The notes under the pieces were generated by a model. That model did no database searches and was not told where the DNA came from. It saw nothing but the letters and a program-made list of their open reading frames with translations. A program made the translations under genes and the position numbers. From the NCBI RefSeq assembly GCF_016650635.1, contig NZ_JAEKFI010000001.1, forward strand, positions 1,116,001 through 1,180,000: a stretch of 64,000 nt of DNA, given 5' to 3'. This DNA is from Pseudomonas sp. TH43. Lineage in GTDB: Bacteria; Pseudomonadota; Gammaproteobacteria; Pseudomonadales; Pseudomonadaceae. Within the stretch, counting starts at the first letter, position 1. The number at the start of each line of letters is the position of its first letter. Shown piece after piece: positions 1 through 13,632 of the stretch.

Positions 1-1
1 G

Positions 2-685
2 TTCTATGCCACTCAGCCTCACTCTTGCAGTTATCTGCCGGAGGAGCAGGCCACGACCCTGTTTCTCGATCCGAGTCAGCCCATGGATGTGCATGTCTAC
101 GCAGACCTGTCGGAAATGGGCTTTCGTCGCAGCGGCGATCATCTGTATCGACCTCATTGCCAGAACTGCAATGCGTGCGTGCCCGCGCGCATTCCGGTGG
201 CGCAGTTCACCCCCAATCGTCAGCAGAAGCGTATTTTCAAGCGCAATGCCGATTTACAGGTGCGCCCGGCCAAACCCAAATTCAGCGAAGAATATTTCGA
301 TTTGTACCAGCGCTACATAGAGCAGCGCCACGCCGATGGCGATATGTACCCGCCGAGCCGTGATCAATTCTCGACTTTTCTGGTGCGCGACCTGCCCTTC
401 TCGCGGTTTTATGAATTCCGACTCGACGGACGGTTGCTGGCGGTGGCGGTGACCGATTTGCTCCCTAACGGTTTGTCAGCGGTGTACACGTTTTACGAAC
501 CTGATGAAGAGCGCCGTAGCCTGGGGCGCTACGCGATCCTTTGGCAGATACGCGAAAGCCAGCGCCTGGGGCTTGAGGCGGTTTACTTGGGGTACTGGAT
601 CAAGAACTGCAAAAAGATGAATTACAAAACCCAATATCGCCCTATCGAATTGCTGATTAATCAGCGCTGGGTCATCCTCAACTGA
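2..685 (+). CDS. bpt: Aspartate/glutamate leucyltransferase (Bpt/Ate family), 5' end outside window
   Basis: Transfers leucine from leucyl-tRNA to proteins with N-terminal Asp or Glu, creating an N-degron read by ClpS-ClpAP (family knowledge). About 228 codons are visible. The frame is open to the left edge, with [12 protein letters not shown] at the start, so the first few residues lie outside; the ATG at position 83 is internal. Seen motifs include the Cys-bearing CNACVPAR segment and a GNAT-like C-terminal half ending [16 protein letters not shown]. infA follows, and clpA/clpS, which use the product's signal, lie about 1.7 kb further on. Confident family call; partial gene. Confidence 0.92.
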   Translation, partial: FYATQPHSCSYLPEEQATTLFLDPSQPMDVHVYADLSEMGFRRSGDHLYRPHCQNCNACVPARIPVAQFTPNRQQKRIFKRNADLQVRPAKPKFSEEYFDLYQRYIEQRHADGDMYPPSRDQFSTFLVRDLPFSRFYEFRLDGRLLAVAVTDLLPNGLSAVYTFYEPDEERRSLGRYAILWQIRESQRLGLEAVYLGYWIKNCKKMNYKTQYRPIELLINQRWVILN

Positions 686-797
686 ACTCAAGCCGTAAAC
701 CCCTTGGCGTAAACCCCATTTTTCGGGCACAATGCACGCCGCTTTTGCCTGGCGCAGTTGCACCGGGCCATTCATTGGATACCGAGGGCTTTACTGC

Positions 798-1016
798 ATG
801 TCGAAAGAAGACAGCTTCGAAATGGAAGGCACTGTCGTCGACACCCTGCCCAACACCATGTTTCGTGTGGAGTTGGAAAATGGGCACGTCGTAACCGCGC
901 ATATTTCCGGCAAGATGCGCAAGAACTACATTCGTATTCTTACCGGTGACAAAGTGCGCGTCGAGCTGACGCCCTATGACTTGAGCAAAGGGCGCATTAC
1001 TTACCGCGCTCGTTAA
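798..1016 (+). CDS. infA: Translation initiation factor IF-1
   Basis: 72-residue S1/OB-fold protein that occupies the ribosomal A site during initiation. It begins [19 protein letters not shown] and ends with the conserved GRITYRAR, the normal IF-1 length. An in-frame upstream extension to 732 is not part of the known family, so the ATG at 798 is the start. It lies 112 bp after bpt and is followed directly by an intrinsic terminator, so it is probably its own short unit or the last gene of the bpt operon. Confidence 0.97.
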
Positions 1017-1030
1017 TCAAGTCAATACAA

Positions 1031-1056
1031 GACGCCCGGTTTATGCCGGGCGTTTT
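1031..1056 (+). terminator. Intrinsic terminator of infA
   Basis: GACGCCCGG and CCGGGCGT arms around a short TTTATG loop, followed by a T run, 15 bp after the infA stop codon. Confidence 0.9.
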
Positions 1057-1063
1057 TGTATGT

Positions 1064-1386
1064 GGGGTTTGGGTTTGGGTTTGGGTTTGGGTTTGGGGCA
1101 TATCCGTTTTTTCGGGTGCTGCCGCTGGCGGTTTCGCTCTTACAGCGAGTCACCTTTTCCAAACGCCGAAAAGGTAACCCAAAAGGCTTGGCCCCGGCGT
1201 ACGGCACTTCGCTGAGGCTCAGTGTTCCCTCGCTACGGTGTCCATCCGGGGGCATCGCCTACGGTTTGCTGCGCTGCACCTCCTCTCGATGTGTTTGGCT
1301 TCGCCAAACGGCGCTGCGCGCCTACCCCCCGGATGAACACCTCCGCTCGGCCTGCCGAAGGGGCAAAAAATCAAAAGCCAAAGCAA
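1064..1386 (+). repeat. Dispersed structured repeat, copy 1
   Basis: Starts with five GGGTTT units plus GGGG (1065-1098), then a ~290-bp body beginning CATATCCGTTTT and ending near a GATCAAAAG-type motif. It contains three hairpins: 1134-1148, 1153-1174 (loop CAAACGCC) and 1293-1309. Near-identical to copy 2; copy 3 is inverted and more diverged. The open frames through it are not credible genes. I know similar sequences occur repeatedly in Pseudomonas genomes but cannot assign a family name. Confidence 0.8.
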
Positions 1387-1465
1387 GATCAAAAGCCAGC
1401 GCCAGATCAAAAATCGCGGGCTTTGGCAGCTGAGGGGCTTGGCGGGTAAGCCGTGATAACCAATG

Positions 1466-1499
1466 TAGGAGCTGCCGAAGGCTGCGATCTTTTGATTTG
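1466..1499 (+). repeat. REP half-site ('GTAGGAGCTGCCGAAGGCTG' type)
   Basis: Single arm of the palindromic repeat seen complete at 37600-37680 and as a half at 33770-33803. It sits between copies 1 and 2 of the structured repeat. Confidence 0.7.
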
Positions 1500-1800
1500 T
1501 TTGTCTTTGGGGTTGGTGGGTTGGGGGCATATCCGTTTTTTCGGGTGCTGCCGCTGGCGGTTTCGCTTTTACAGCGAGTCACCTTTTCCAAACGCCGAAA
1601 AGGTAACCCAAAAGGCTTGACCCCGGCGTACGGCACTTCGCTTAGGCTCAGTGTTCCCTCGCTACGGTGTCCATCCGGGGGCATCGCCTACGGTTTGCTG
1701 CGCTGCACCTCCTCTCGATGTGTGCGGCTACGCCGCACGGCGCTGCGCGCCTAATCCCCGGATGAACACCTCCGCTCGGCCTGCCGAAGGGGCTGAAGAT
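1500..1800 (+). repeat. Dispersed structured repeat, copy 2
   Basis: Direct repeat of copy 1 with roughly a dozen differences by eye over ~270 bp. The left edge is again G/T-rich (TTGGGGTTGGTGGGTTGGGG). Hairpins at 1563-1577, 1582-1603 and 1722-1738. The last has GTGCGGC/GCCGCAC where copy 1 has GTTTGGC/GCCAAAC, so both arms changed together. Confidence 0.8.
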
Positions 1801-1806
1801 CAAGAG

Positions 1807-1950
1807 CCCCTCACCCTAGCCATCTCCCGGAGGGAGAGGGGACTGATCGAGGTGTTTGGGAGAGGTACGCTGACGTGCGATATCGCGTTGAACTCAGACT
1901 TGAAAAGCATACCAATCGTCCCCCTCTCCCTCGGGAGAGGGCTAGGCGGG
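1807..1950. repeat. TIR-bounded intergenic element, diverged single copy
   Basis: Left end CCCCTCACCCTAGCC with CTCCC, right end CTCCCTCGGGAGAGGGCTAG, enclosing a ~100-bp core with GATCGAGGTGT. This matches the ends and layout of the elements at 44669, 55808 and 57300, though the core is the most diverged. Confidence 0.6.
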
Positions 1951-2042
1951 CGGCGTTCCGATGAGAGGCAAATCCACAGCAAATCCAAAGCCGAATACCC
2001 GTGCTCTTCACCACTCAATAGGCCGAGTGTCAGCTCGCCTGC

Positions 2043-2352
2043 TTTTGATCCTGATCCACGGGCGACGTCGGAAGGCTGAGTGGAGGGATTGATCCGGGCG
2101 TGGGAGCGCAGCGACCGTTTGGCGTAGCCAAACACAGCGAGAGGAGGTGCAGCGCAGCAAACCGTAGGCGCTGCGCTCGGATCGATCCCGGAGCGAAGGA
2201 ACCCCGAGCCCCAGCGAGCGGGCCGAACGTAGGAGCAAGCGTTTTTTGCTTACTTTTTTTGGCGTTTGAAAAAAAGTGAGTCGCCGTAAGGGCGAAACCG
2301 TAATAAGCCACCACCGCAGCAACGGATATACACCCAAAACCCAAAAACACCA
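2043..2352 (-). repeat. Dispersed structured repeat, copy 3 (inverted)
   Basis: Reverse-oriented, diverged copy of the element at 1064 and 1500. The edge reads GGGTTTTGGGTGTATATCCG on the minus strand. The three hairpins are kept at 2281-2295, 2253-2276 and 2117-2133. The CAAACGCC loop is retained although the stem has changed from CCTTTTC/GAAAAGG to CTTTTTTT/AAAAAAAG. Confidence 0.75.
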
Positions 2353-2356
2353 GACA

Positions 2357-2380
2357 ACAAAAAGGCGCCCGAAGGCGCCC
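2357..2380 (-). terminator. Intrinsic terminator of clpA
   Basis: On the minus strand GGGCGCC-TTC-GGGCGCC is followed by TTTTTG, 17 bp beyond the clpA stop codon. Confidence 0.9.
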
Positions 2381-2396
2381 TCTTGATCTACAGCCG

Positions 2397-4667
2397 TCAG
2401 GCCATTTCCGCGGTAGTCTCGAAGTCGAAGGTCATCTCGCCATCCTTGATGTCGATGTGAACCACGCCGCCATGCTCGGCCAACTCGCCAAACAGAATCT
2501 CCTCCGCCAACGGGCGCTTGATCTTGTCCTGAATCAAACGCGCCATCGGACGTGCGCCCATCGCCGAATCATAACCACCCGCCGCCAGCCAACTGCGCGC
2601 AGCATCGGTCACTTCCAGCAACACACGCTTGTCTTCCAGTTGCGCCTGAAGCTCGGTAAGGAACTTGTCCACCACACTTTTGATGACCTCATGACTGAGG
2701 CGACCAAACTGGATAATGGTGTCCAGACGGTTACGGAATTCCGGCGTGAAGCTCTTCTTGATCACTTCCATCGCATCAGACGAGTGGTCCTGATGGGTGA
2801 AACCGATCGAAGCACGGGCTGCCGTTTCGGCACCGGCGTTGGTCGTCATGATCACGATCACATTGCGGAAGTCCGCCTTGCGCCCGTTGTTATCGGTCAG
2901 CGTACCGTGGTCCATCACCTGCAACAGCAGGTTGAAGACTTCCGGGTGCGCCTTCTCGATTTCATCGAGGAGCAGTACGCAGTGCGGCTGCTTGGTGATC
3001 GCTTCGGTCAACAAACCACCCTGATCGAAGCCGACATAACCAGGAGGTGCACCGATCAGACGCGATACGGTGTGACGCTCCATGTACTCGGACATGTCGA
3101 AACGCACCAGTTCGATGCCCAACGCCTTGGCCAATTGCCGCGCCGCCTCGGTTTTACCCACACCGGTCGGCCCTGCGAACAGGAACGAACCCACAGGCTT
3201 GTCAGGCGACTTGAGGCCCGCACGGGACAGCTTGATCGCGGTCGACAGCGAATCGATCGCCGCGTCCTGACCAAACACCGTCAGCTTGAGGTCGCGCTCA
3301 AGGTTACGCAGCAACTCCTTGTCGGAGCTGGTCACGTGCTTCGGAGGAATACGCGCAATCTTCGCCACGATGTCTTCGACGTGCGGCACTTCGATGCGTT
3401 TGGCACGCTTCTCGACCGGTTGCAGACGCTGGTAGGCACCCGCCTCGTCGATCACGTCGATGGCCTTGTCCGGCATATGCCGGTCATTGATGTAACGCGA
3501 GGCCAGTTCAGCAGCCGCACGCAACGCCTCATCGCTGTATTCGATGTTGTGATGCTGTTCGAAACGCCCTTTCAGACCGCGCAGGATACCAATGGTGTCT
3601 TCCACCGACGGCTCGACGACATCGACCTTCTGGAAGCGCCGTGCGAGCGCACGATCCTTCTCGAAGATGCCGCGGAATTCCTGGAACGTGGTCGAGCCGA
3701 TGCAGCGAATGTCGCCAGACGACAGCAGCGGCTTGAGCAGGTTCGAAGCATCCATGACACCACCGGACGCAGCACCCGCACCAATAATGGTGTGAATTTC
3801 GTCGATGAACAGGATCGCTTGCGGACGTTTTTTCAGTTCATTGAGCAGCGCCTTGAAGCGCTTCTCGAAATCACCGCGATACTTGGTGCCCGCGAGCAGA
3901 GCACCCAGATCAAGGGAATAAACAACGCTGCCGGCCAGCAGGTCAGGTACCTGGTTGTCGACAATGCGCTTGGCCAGACCTTCGGCAATCGCGGTTTTAC
4001 CCACGCCAGCCTCGCCTACCAGCAGCGGATTGTTCTTGCGACGACGCGCCAGAATCTGCGCGACACGCTCGACTTCCATTTCGCGACCGACCAGCGGATC
4101 GATACGACCCTGGCGCGCGAGTTCGTTGAGGTTGCTGGCATAAGCATCCAGAGGATTGCCTGAAGAAGAAGACTCACCGCCCTCGTCGTCCTGCATATCT
4201 TGTTCACCTTCAGAGTGATCGCCATGCCCCGGCACTTTGGAAATGCCGTGAGCGATATAGTTGACGACATCGATGCGCGCGACGCTCTGCTGTTTCAGCA
4301 GAAACACCGCCTGACTCTCTTGCTCACTGAAGATTGCAACCAGCACGTTGGCGCCGGTTACTTCGCGTTTGCCCGAGCTCTGTACGTGGAACACAGCACG
4401 TTGCAGTACACGCTGGAAGCCCAGAGTTGGCTGGGTTTCGCGATCTTCGTCATGAACGGGGATCAATGGCGTGGTGGAGTCGATGAACTCCTGCAGATCA
4501 TGCTTGAGTTTGTCGAGGTTTGCGCCGCAGGCACGCAAAACGGTGGCGGCAGCCTCATTGTCCAATAGGGCCAGCAAAAGGTGTTCGACGGTCATGAATT
4601 CATGACGCTTCGAACGAGCCTCCTTGAAGGCAAGATTGAGGGTGACTTCGAGCTCGCGGTTTAACAT
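2397..4667 (-). CDS. clpA: ATP-dependent Clp protease ATP-binding subunit ClpA
   Basis: Hexameric AAA+ unfoldase that feeds substrates to ClpP. 756 residues, as expected. An N-terminal Clp repeat domain is followed by AAA-1 with Walker A GEAGVGKT at 218-225 and Walker B AILFIDE at ~284-290, then AAA-2 with GPTGVGKT at 499-506. An IGF tripeptide at ~621-623 corresponds to the ClpP-docking loop. The acidic/Ser-rich linker near 150-170 is typical. It lies 30 bp downstream of clpS, so the two are very likely co-transcribed. clpP is not in this window. Confidence 0.98.
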   Translation of the reverse strand: MLNRELEVTLNLAFKEARSKRHEFMTVEHLLLALLDNEAAATVLRACGANLDKLKHDLQEFIDSTTPLIPVHDEDRETQPTLGFQRVLQRAVFHVQSSGKREVTGANVLVAIFSEQESQAVFLLKQQSVARIDVVNYIAHGISKVPGHGDHSEGEQDMQDDEGGESSSSGNPLDAYASNLNELARQGRIDPLVGREMEVERVAQILARRRKNNPLLVGEAGVGKTAIAEGLAKRIVDNQVPDLLAGSVVYSLDLGALLAGTKYRGDFEKRFKALLNELKKRPQAILFIDEIHTIIGAGAASGGVMDASNLLKPLLSSGDIRCIGSTTFQEFRGIFEKDRALARRFQKVDVVEPSVEDTIGILRGLKGRFEQHHNIEYSDEALRAAAELASRYINDRHMPDKAIDVIDEAGAYQRLQPVEKRAKRIEVPHVEDIVAKIARIPPKHVTSSDKELLRNLERDLKLTVFGQDAAIDSLSTAIKLSRAGLKSPDKPVGSFLFAGPTGVGKTEAARQLAKALGIELVRFDMSEYMERHTVSRLIGAPPGYVGFDQGGLLTEAITKQPHCVLLLDEIEKAHPEVFNLLLQVMDHGTLTDNNGRKADFRNVIVIMTTNAGAETAARASIGFTHQDHSSDAMEVIKKSFTPEFRNRLDTIIQFGRLSHEVIKSVVDKFLTELQAQLEDKRVLLEVTDAARSWLAAGGYDSAMGARPMARLIQDKIKRPLAEEILFGELAEHGGVVHIDIKDGEMTFDFETTAEMA

Positions 4668-4697
4668 AGCTTCACCTCATACCCAAGTGGTCGGCGA

Positions 4698-5081
4698 TTA
4701 ACCGTCCTTCTCGATTTCACAGAGTAGCGGATGCTGGCTTTCCCTGGCGTACTGGTTGACCTGCATTGCCTTTGTCTCGGCGATGTCGCGGGTAAACACT
4801 CCACATACTGCCCGTCCTTCTGTGTGGACGGCCAGCATGACCTTGGTCGCCAGCTCGCGATTCAGGTTAAAAAACACCTCGAGCACTTCGACGACGAAAT
4901 CCATCGGTGTGTAGTCATCGTTGAACAAAACCACCTTGTACATCGGCGGCGCCTGTAACGCAGGCTTTGCTTCCTGAACAGCAACGCCTGCCGAATCGTC
5001 GTCGTGCTCCTGTGGAAGATCCTTTTGGAGAAGCGGGCGATCCTGATTGAATGTTAGTCGAATCTGGCTGATTGCATGCAT
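4698..5081 (-). CDS. clpS: ATP-dependent Clp protease adaptor ClpS
   Basis: Adaptor that binds N-terminal Leu/Phe/Tyr/Trp and delivers proteins to ClpA. The core [20 protein letters not shown], the HTEG box and the final CEIEKDG are diagnostic. I chose the ATG at 5081 ([11 protein letters not shown], 127 aa) because the family begins there. A GTG at 5135, preceded by GGAG at good spacing, would add 18 residues, and the ATG itself has only a weak ribosome site. Divergent from cspD; operon with clpA. Confidence 0.95.
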   Translation of the reverse strand: MHAISQIRLTFNQDRPLLQKDLPQEHDDDSAGVAVQEAKPALQAPPMYKVVLFNDDYTPMDFVVEVLEVFFNLNRELATKVMLAVHTEGRAVCGVFTRDIAETKAMQVNQYARESQHPLLCEIEKDG

Positions 5082-5306
5082 GGGAAAGAAAGGTTCGTCA
5101 GTTGTGCAAATACAGTGGTGGGGGCGGCTGTTCACGTTTTCAACTCCGACTGCCCGGTCAGCTTGACTATCGGGAAAACGGTGTTACAACCAATAGAGCC
5201 CACAGTGGGTAAAAAAGATCCGCGGAGTCAATTCTTTTAACGAATTAGATTGCGGATGAATTGGATGATACTCCAGCGATGGAGTCTGTTGCAGAGGGAT
5301 TTGAGC

Positions 5307-5591
5307 ATGGCTGTCGGCAAGGTGAAATGGTTCAACAATGCCAAGGGATTCGGCTTTATCAATACCGACGCCCGCGAAGGACGTGATGAGGACGGCAAAG
5401 ACATTGATTTCTTTGCGCACTATTCGGCCATTGAAATGGACGGGTACAAAACCCTCAAGGCTGGACAAGACGTGAACTTCGAAATCGTCCAAGGCCCCAA
5501 AGGCTTGCACGCGGTGAAGATTACTGCAGCGATGCCTGTTGCTAGCCTGGCGGCCGCACCTGCCCTTCACCCGGAAGAGGTGTCAAGTTGA
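5307..5591 (+). CDS. cspD: Cold-shock-domain protein CspD
   Basis: 94-residue OB-fold protein with RNP1 KGFGFIN and RNP2-like DFFAHYS. CspD of E. coli binds single-stranded DNA and inhibits replication in stationary phase; placement next to clpAS is the usual gammaproteobacterial order. A ~25-residue Ala/Pro-containing tail follows the cold-shock domain, as in other CspD proteins. The ATG at 5307 follows a GAGGG ribosome site; the upstream in-frame ATG at 5250 lies in the promoter region. Confidence 0.93.
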   Translation: MAVGKVKWFNNAKGFGFINTDAREGRDEDGKDIDFFAHYSAIEMDGYKTLKAGQDVNFEIVQGPKGLHAVKITAAMPVASLAAAPALHPEEVSS

Positions 5592-5613
5592 CGCGACCGG
5601 TCACCCAGTCATG

Positions 5614-5642
5614 AAAAAACCGCCCGAAGGCGGTTTTTTTTG
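5614..5642. terminator. Bidirectional terminator between cspD and icd
   Basis: AAAAAACCGCC-CGAA-GGCGG then eight T. A-rich on the left and T-rich on the right, so it can end transcripts of both convergent genes. Confidence 0.9.
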
Positions 5643-5654
5643 TACCTGTCTTTC

Positions 5655-6911
5655 TTACATGTGCGAGATCAGCGCATCGCCGAAGCCCGACGACGACACC
5701 AGTTTGGCCCCGTCCATCAGACGCTCGAAGTCATAGGTCACGGTCTTGGCCGAAATAGCGCCGTTGGTGCCCTTGATGATCAGATCCGCCGCTTCGATCC
5801 AGCCCATGTGGCGCAGCATCATCTCTGCCGAGAGAATCAGCGAGCCCGGGTTGACCTGATCCTTGCCGGCGTACTTCGGCGCGGTACCGTGGGTCGCTTC
5901 GAACATTGCCACGGTATCGGACAGGTTGGCGCCCGGGGCGATACCGATACCGCCTACTTCTGCCGCCAGCGCGTCAGACAGATAGTCGCCGTTGAGGTTG
6001 AGGGTCGCGATCACATCGTATTCGGCCGGGCGCAGCAGGATCTGCTGGAGCATGGCGTCGGCGATGGCATCTTTGACCACAACGTTCTTGCCGGTTTTCG
6101 GGTTTTTGAACTGCATCCACGGACCGCCATCGAGCAGGGTCGCGCCGAACTCTTCGGCAGCCACTTCGTAGGCCCATTCCTTGAAGGCACCTTCGGTGAA
6201 CTTCATGATGTTGCCTTTGTGCACGATGGTCAGCGAATCGCGGTCATTGTCGACCACATATTGCAGAGCCTTGCGCGCCAGACGCTTGGTGCCTTCCAGC
6301 GATACCGGCTTGACGCCGATGCCGCAGTTTTCGTCGAAACGGATCTTGGTGACGCCCATTTCTTCTTTGAGGAATTTGATGACTTTGGTGGCTTCCGGCG
6401 AGCCGGCCTTCCACTCAATGCCTGCGTAAATGTCTTCGGAGTTCTCGCGGAAAATGGTCATGTCGACATCGCCAGGCTTTTTCACCGGGCTAGGCACGCC
6501 TTCGAACCAGCGCACCGGGCGCAGGCAGACGTACAGGTCGAGTTGCTGACGCAGGGCGACGTTCAGTGAGCGAATGCCGCCACCGACCGGGGTGGTCAGC
6601 GGGCCTTTGATGGAGACCACGTAATCCTTGACTGCATCGAGGGTTTCCTGAGGCAGCCAGGTGTCCTGGTCGTAAACCTGAGTGGCTTTTTCCCCGGCGT
6701 AGACTTCCATCCAGGAAATCTTGCGCTTACCGCCGTATGCCTTTTGAACTGCAGCATCGACAACCTTGATCATCACCGGGCTGATGTCGACACCAATGCC
6801 GTCACCTTCGATGAAGGGGATGATCGGGTTATCAGGAACATTGAGAGAATGGTCTGCATTGACGGTGATTTTGTCGCCGACGGCTGGAACCTGAATCTTC
6901 TTGTAACCCAT
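5655..6911 (-). CDS. icd: NADP-dependent isocitrate dehydrogenase, dimeric type
   Basis: TCA-cycle enzyme: isocitrate + NADP to 2-oxoglutarate + CO2 + NADPH. 418 residues from the ATG at 6911 ([15 protein letters not shown]), preceded by GGAG. The substrate loop [13 protein letters not shown] carries Ser115, equivalent to the serine phosphorylated by AceK in E. coli (family knowledge; aceK is not in this window). The signature near the C-terminus ([25 protein letters not shown]) is intact. Divergent from the unrelated monomeric enzyme idh across a 481-bp gap. Confidence 0.97.
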   Translation of the reverse strand: MGYKKIQVPAVGDKITVNADHSLNVPDNPIIPFIEGDGIGVDISPVMIKVVDAAVQKAYGGKRKISWMEVYAGEKATQVYDQDTWLPQETLDAVKDYVVSIKGPLTTPVGGGIRSLNVALRQQLDLYVCLRPVRWFEGVPSPVKKPGDVDMTIFRENSEDIYAGIEWKAGSPEATKVIKFLKEEMGVTKIRFDENCGIGVKPVSLEGTKRLARKALQYVVDNDRDSLTIVHKGNIMKFTEGAFKEWAYEVAAEEFGATLLDGGPWMQFKNPKTGKNVVVKDAIADAMLQQILLRPAEYDVIATLNLNGDYLSDALAAEVGGIGIAPGANLSDTVAMFEATHGTAPKYAGKDQVNPGSLILSAEMMLRHMGWIEAADLIIKGTNGAISAKTVTYDFERLMDGAKLVSSSGFGDALISHM

Positions 6912-9618
<2,707 letters not shown>

Positions 9619-9638
9619 GGTTGTAGTGGGAACATCAC

Positions 9639-9663
9639 AAACCCCGGCCTTGTGCCGGGGTTT
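9639..9663 (+). terminator. Terminator of idh
   Basis: AAACCCCGGC-CTTGT-GCCGGGGTTT palindrome 20 bp after the stop. The T run is short. Confidence 0.75.
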
Positions 9664-9688
9664 GTGTTTCCGAATACAACACAACCCT

Positions 9689-9778
9689 TGTAGGAGCAAA
9701 GCTTGCTCGCGAACCGGACACCGCGGTCTCCCTGCCTGAACCGCGGTGATACCATCGCGAGCAAGCTTTGCTCCTACA
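9689..9778. repeat. REPIN (two inverted REP arms)
   Basis: TGTAGGAGCAAAGCTTGCTCGCGA and its inverse at the right end, separated by a ~45-bp spacer with its own CCGCGGT repeats. Lies between idh and the Nudix gene. Confidence 0.85.
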
Positions 9779-9797
9779 TTGAATCAAGGTGGAATTT

Positions 9798-10244
9798 ATG
9801 GAATGGCTCCCCCACATCACCGTCGCCACGATCGTCGAAGACAACGGCCGCTTCCTGATGGTTGAAGAACACAAAGCCGGACGCAACGTACTCAACCAGC
9901 CCGCCGGCCATCTCGACCCGGACGAAACCCTGATCGAAGCCGCCGTGCGTGAAACCCTTGAAGAAACCGGCTGGGACGTCGAACCCACCGGCGTCATCGG
10001 CATTTACCTGTACACCGCCCCAAGCAACGGCGTGACCTACCAGCGCGTCTGCTTCAGCGCCAAAGCCTTGAAACATCACCCCGACTACCAGCTCGACGAC
10101 GGCATCGTCGGCGCCAAGTGGCTGACCCGCGAAGAATTAATGGCTCAACGCGACAACTGGCGCAGTGAACTGATCATCCGTTGCATCGACGATTATCTGG
10201 CGGGCAATCACTTCGACCTCGAACTGATCCGCCCTTCTCTTTAG
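9798..10244 (+). CDS. Nudix hydrolase (NudJ-like)
   Basis: 148-residue Nudix-fold pyrophosphohydrolase. The Nudix box is complete, running from G(HLDPD)E through RETLEETGW. E. coli NudJ hydrolyses HMP-pyrophosphate and nucleoside triphosphates; the substrate here is not determined by sequence. The ATG at 9798 follows AAGGTGGA; a GTG at 9789 would add three residues. It sits 59 bp before mnmA, the arrangement also found in enterobacteria (nudJ-mnmA-hflD-purB), which supports the assignment. Confidence 0.9.
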   Translation: MEWLPHITVATIVEDNGRFLMVEEHKAGRNVLNQPAGHLDPDETLIEAAVRETLEETGWDVEPTGVIGIYLYTAPSNGVTYQRVCFSAKALKHHPDYQLDDGIVGAKWLTREELMAQRDNWRSELIIRCIDDYLAGNHFDLELIRPSL

Positions 10245-10303
10245 CCTTGAGGCCGTGAGCCTGATAGAATCGCGTCCTTTTTCAAGACACTCATTGAATC
10301 CCT

Positions 10304-11428
10304 ATGCGTGATCCAGCCCCTTCTGACACATCCAAGAAGCGCGTCATTGTCGGCATGTCCGGCGGCGTGGACTCTTCCGTTTCCGCTCTCCTGCTGATCG
10401 AGCAGGGTTATGAGGTGGAAGGCCTGTTCATGAAGAACTGGGAAGAAGACGACGGAACGGAATACTGCACCGCCATGGACGACCTGGCGGATGCGCAGGC
10501 TGTGTGCGACAAGATTGGTATCAAACTGCACACCGCCAACTTCGCGGCTGAATACTGGGACAACGTGTTCGAACACTTCCTGGCCGAATACAAGGCCGGG
10601 CGCACGCCGAACCCGGACATCCTGTGCAACCGCGAAATCAAGTTCAAGGCGTTCCTCGATTACGCCATGATGCTCGGCGCCGACCTGATCGCCACCGGTC
10701 ACTACGTGCGCCGCCGCGACATCGATGGTCGCACCGAATTGCTCAAAGGCCTCGATCCGAACAAGGATCAGAGCTACTTCCTGCACGCCGTCGGCGGCGA
10801 ACAGATCGCCAAGACCCTGTTCCCGGTCGGCGAACTGGAAAAGCCGGAAGTGCGCGCAATTGCCGAGAAATACGAACTGGCGACCGCCAAGAAGAAGGAT
10901 TCCACCGGGATCTGCTTTATCGGCGAACGACGCTTCAGCGATTTCCTCAAGCAATACCTGCCGGCGCAACCGGGCGAAATCAAAACCACCGAAGGCGAAG
11001 TCATCGGCCGCCACCACGGCTTGATGTACCACACCATCGGTCAGCGTCAGGGCCTCGGCATTGGCGGCTTGAAAGACGCCGGCGATGAGCCGTGGTACGT
11101 GCTGCGCAAGGACCTGGACACCAACGAGCTGATCGTCGGCCAGGGCAACAACCATCCGTGGCTGTTCTCCAGCGCCCTGCTCGCTTCGGAAATCTACTGG
11201 GTCAACCCGATCGACCTGAGCCAGCCGTTACGCCTGACGGCCAAGGTTCGCTATCGCCAGAGCGATCAAGCCTGCACCCTGGAAAAAACCGCCAGCGGCT
11301 ACCGCGCCGTGTTCGACGAACCGCAACGCGCGGTAACGCCGGGCCAATCGGTGGTGTTCTATGACGGTGAAATCTGCCTCGGCGGCGGCGTAATCGAAGT
11401 CGCCGAGCCGTGGAGCGGCCAGGCATGA
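10304..11428 (+). CDS. mnmA: tRNA-specific 2-thiouridylase MnmA
   Basis: Thiolates U34 in the wobble position of tRNA-Lys/Glu/Gln using sulfur relayed from TusE. 374 residues. ATP-binding PP-loop SGGVDSS at 19-25; catalytic cysteines Cys108 (ILCNREIKF) and Cys204 (STGICFIG). The stop overlaps the hflD start (ATGA), indicating translational coupling. Confidence 0.97.
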   Translation: MRDPAPSDTSKKRVIVGMSGGVDSSVSALLLIEQGYEVEGLFMKNWEEDDGTEYCTAMDDLADAQAVCDKIGIKLHTANFAAEYWDNVFEHFLAEYKAGRTPNPDILCNREIKFKAFLDYAMMLGADLIATGHYVRRRDIDGRTELLKGLDPNKDQSYFLHAVGGEQIAKTLFPVGELEKPEVRAIAEKYELATAKKKDSTGICFIGERRFSDFLKQYLPAQPGEIKTTEGEVIGRHHGLMYHTIGQRQGLGIGGLKDAGDEPWYVLRKDLDTNELIVGQGNNHPWLFSSALLASEIYWVNPIDLSQPLRLTAKVRYRQSDQACTLEKTASGYRAVFDEPQRAVTPGQSVVFYDGEICLGGGVIEVAEPWSGQA

Positions 11429-12048
11429 GCCCGACTCAGGAGCAACTGACGGCGCTGGGCGGCGTGTTTCTGGCCGCCGTGCTGGTTGACCGGATCGCCA
11501 AGACCGGGCAGACCAGCGAAGCCGGCCTGAGCTGCATGCTCGGCAGTCTGCTGGTGCGCGACCCGAAGGACACGCTGGACGTGTACGGCGGCGACGATCT
11601 CAATTTGCGCGAAGGCTACCGCGCATTGATCGGCGCGCTTGAACGCGACCCGAGCACTTTGCAGCGCGAACCTTTGCGTTATGCACTGTCGATGCTCGGT
11701 CTCGAACGCCAACTGGCCAAACGTGACGACATGCTCGACACCATCGGCAAGCGCCTGCCGCAGATTCAGTCGCAAGTCGAACACTTCGGCCCGGCCCACG
11801 AGAACGTGGTCGCCGCCTGCGGTGCGCTGTATCAGGACACCTTGAGCACCCTGCGCCAACGCATTCAGGTGCACGGCGACATGCGCAACCTGCAGCAGCC
11901 GAGCAATGCCTCGAAGATCCGCGCCCTGCTCCTCGCCGGCATCCGTTCGGCACGCTTGTGGCGACAGCTGGGCGGTCATCGCTGGCAGTTGGTAATCAGC
12001 CGGCGCAAGCTGCTCAAAGAGCTGTATCCGTTGATGCGCAGCGAGTAA
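11425..12048 (+). CDS. hflD: High-frequency lysogenization protein HflD homologue
   Basis: 207-residue, largely helical, peripheral-membrane-type protein of the HflD family. In E. coli HflD binds phage lambda CII; the cellular role is unclear. The family call rests on length, the conserved ERQL.KR block near residue 90 and position between mnmA and purB. Starts at the ATG overlapping mnmA by 4 bp; longer frames would run into mnmA. Confidence 0.9.
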   Translation: MSPTQEQLTALGGVFLAAVLVDRIAKTGQTSEAGLSCMLGSLLVRDPKDTLDVYGGDDLNLREGYRALIGALERDPSTLQREPLRYALSMLGLERQLAKRDDMLDTIGKRLPQIQSQVEHFGPAHENVVAACGALYQDTLSTLRQRIQVHGDMRNLQQPSNASKIRALLLAGIRSARLWRQLGGHRWQLVISRRKLLKELYPLMRSE

Positions 12049-12088
12049 ATCGCTGCGCAATAAAAGTTTTGTAGTCTGTAACGCGTAA

Positions 12089-13546
<1,458 letters not shown>

Positions 13547-13568
13547 TCGACCGTTTGACCCGTTTGAG

Positions 13569-13594
13569 ACGCCCGGCCGCGCCGGGCGTTTTTA
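13569..13594 (+). terminator. Terminator of purB
   Basis: ACGCCCGGC-CGC-GCCGGGCGTTTTT immediately after purB. Confidence 0.92.
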
Positions 13595-13632
13595 TTCCCG
13601 TCTGAAAAGTGCTTTTTTTCAATAGGTTACAT

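Noticed and set aside
83..685. Taking the ATG at 83 as the start of a full 200-residue gene
   Set aside because: The frame is open to the window edge and the residues before it ([16 protein letters not shown]) are conserved Bpt sequence, so the gene starts outside the window.
1056..1800. Several 75-140-codon frames between infA and clpA
   Set aside because: They follow the dispersed repeat, occur in both copies in the same phase and on both strands, and lack ribosome sites; hairpin structure explains the conservation better.
2457..4163. 568-codon plus-strand frame inside clpA
   Set aside because: Antisense to ClpA; no recognizable domain, and Arg/Gln/His-rich as a mirror translation.
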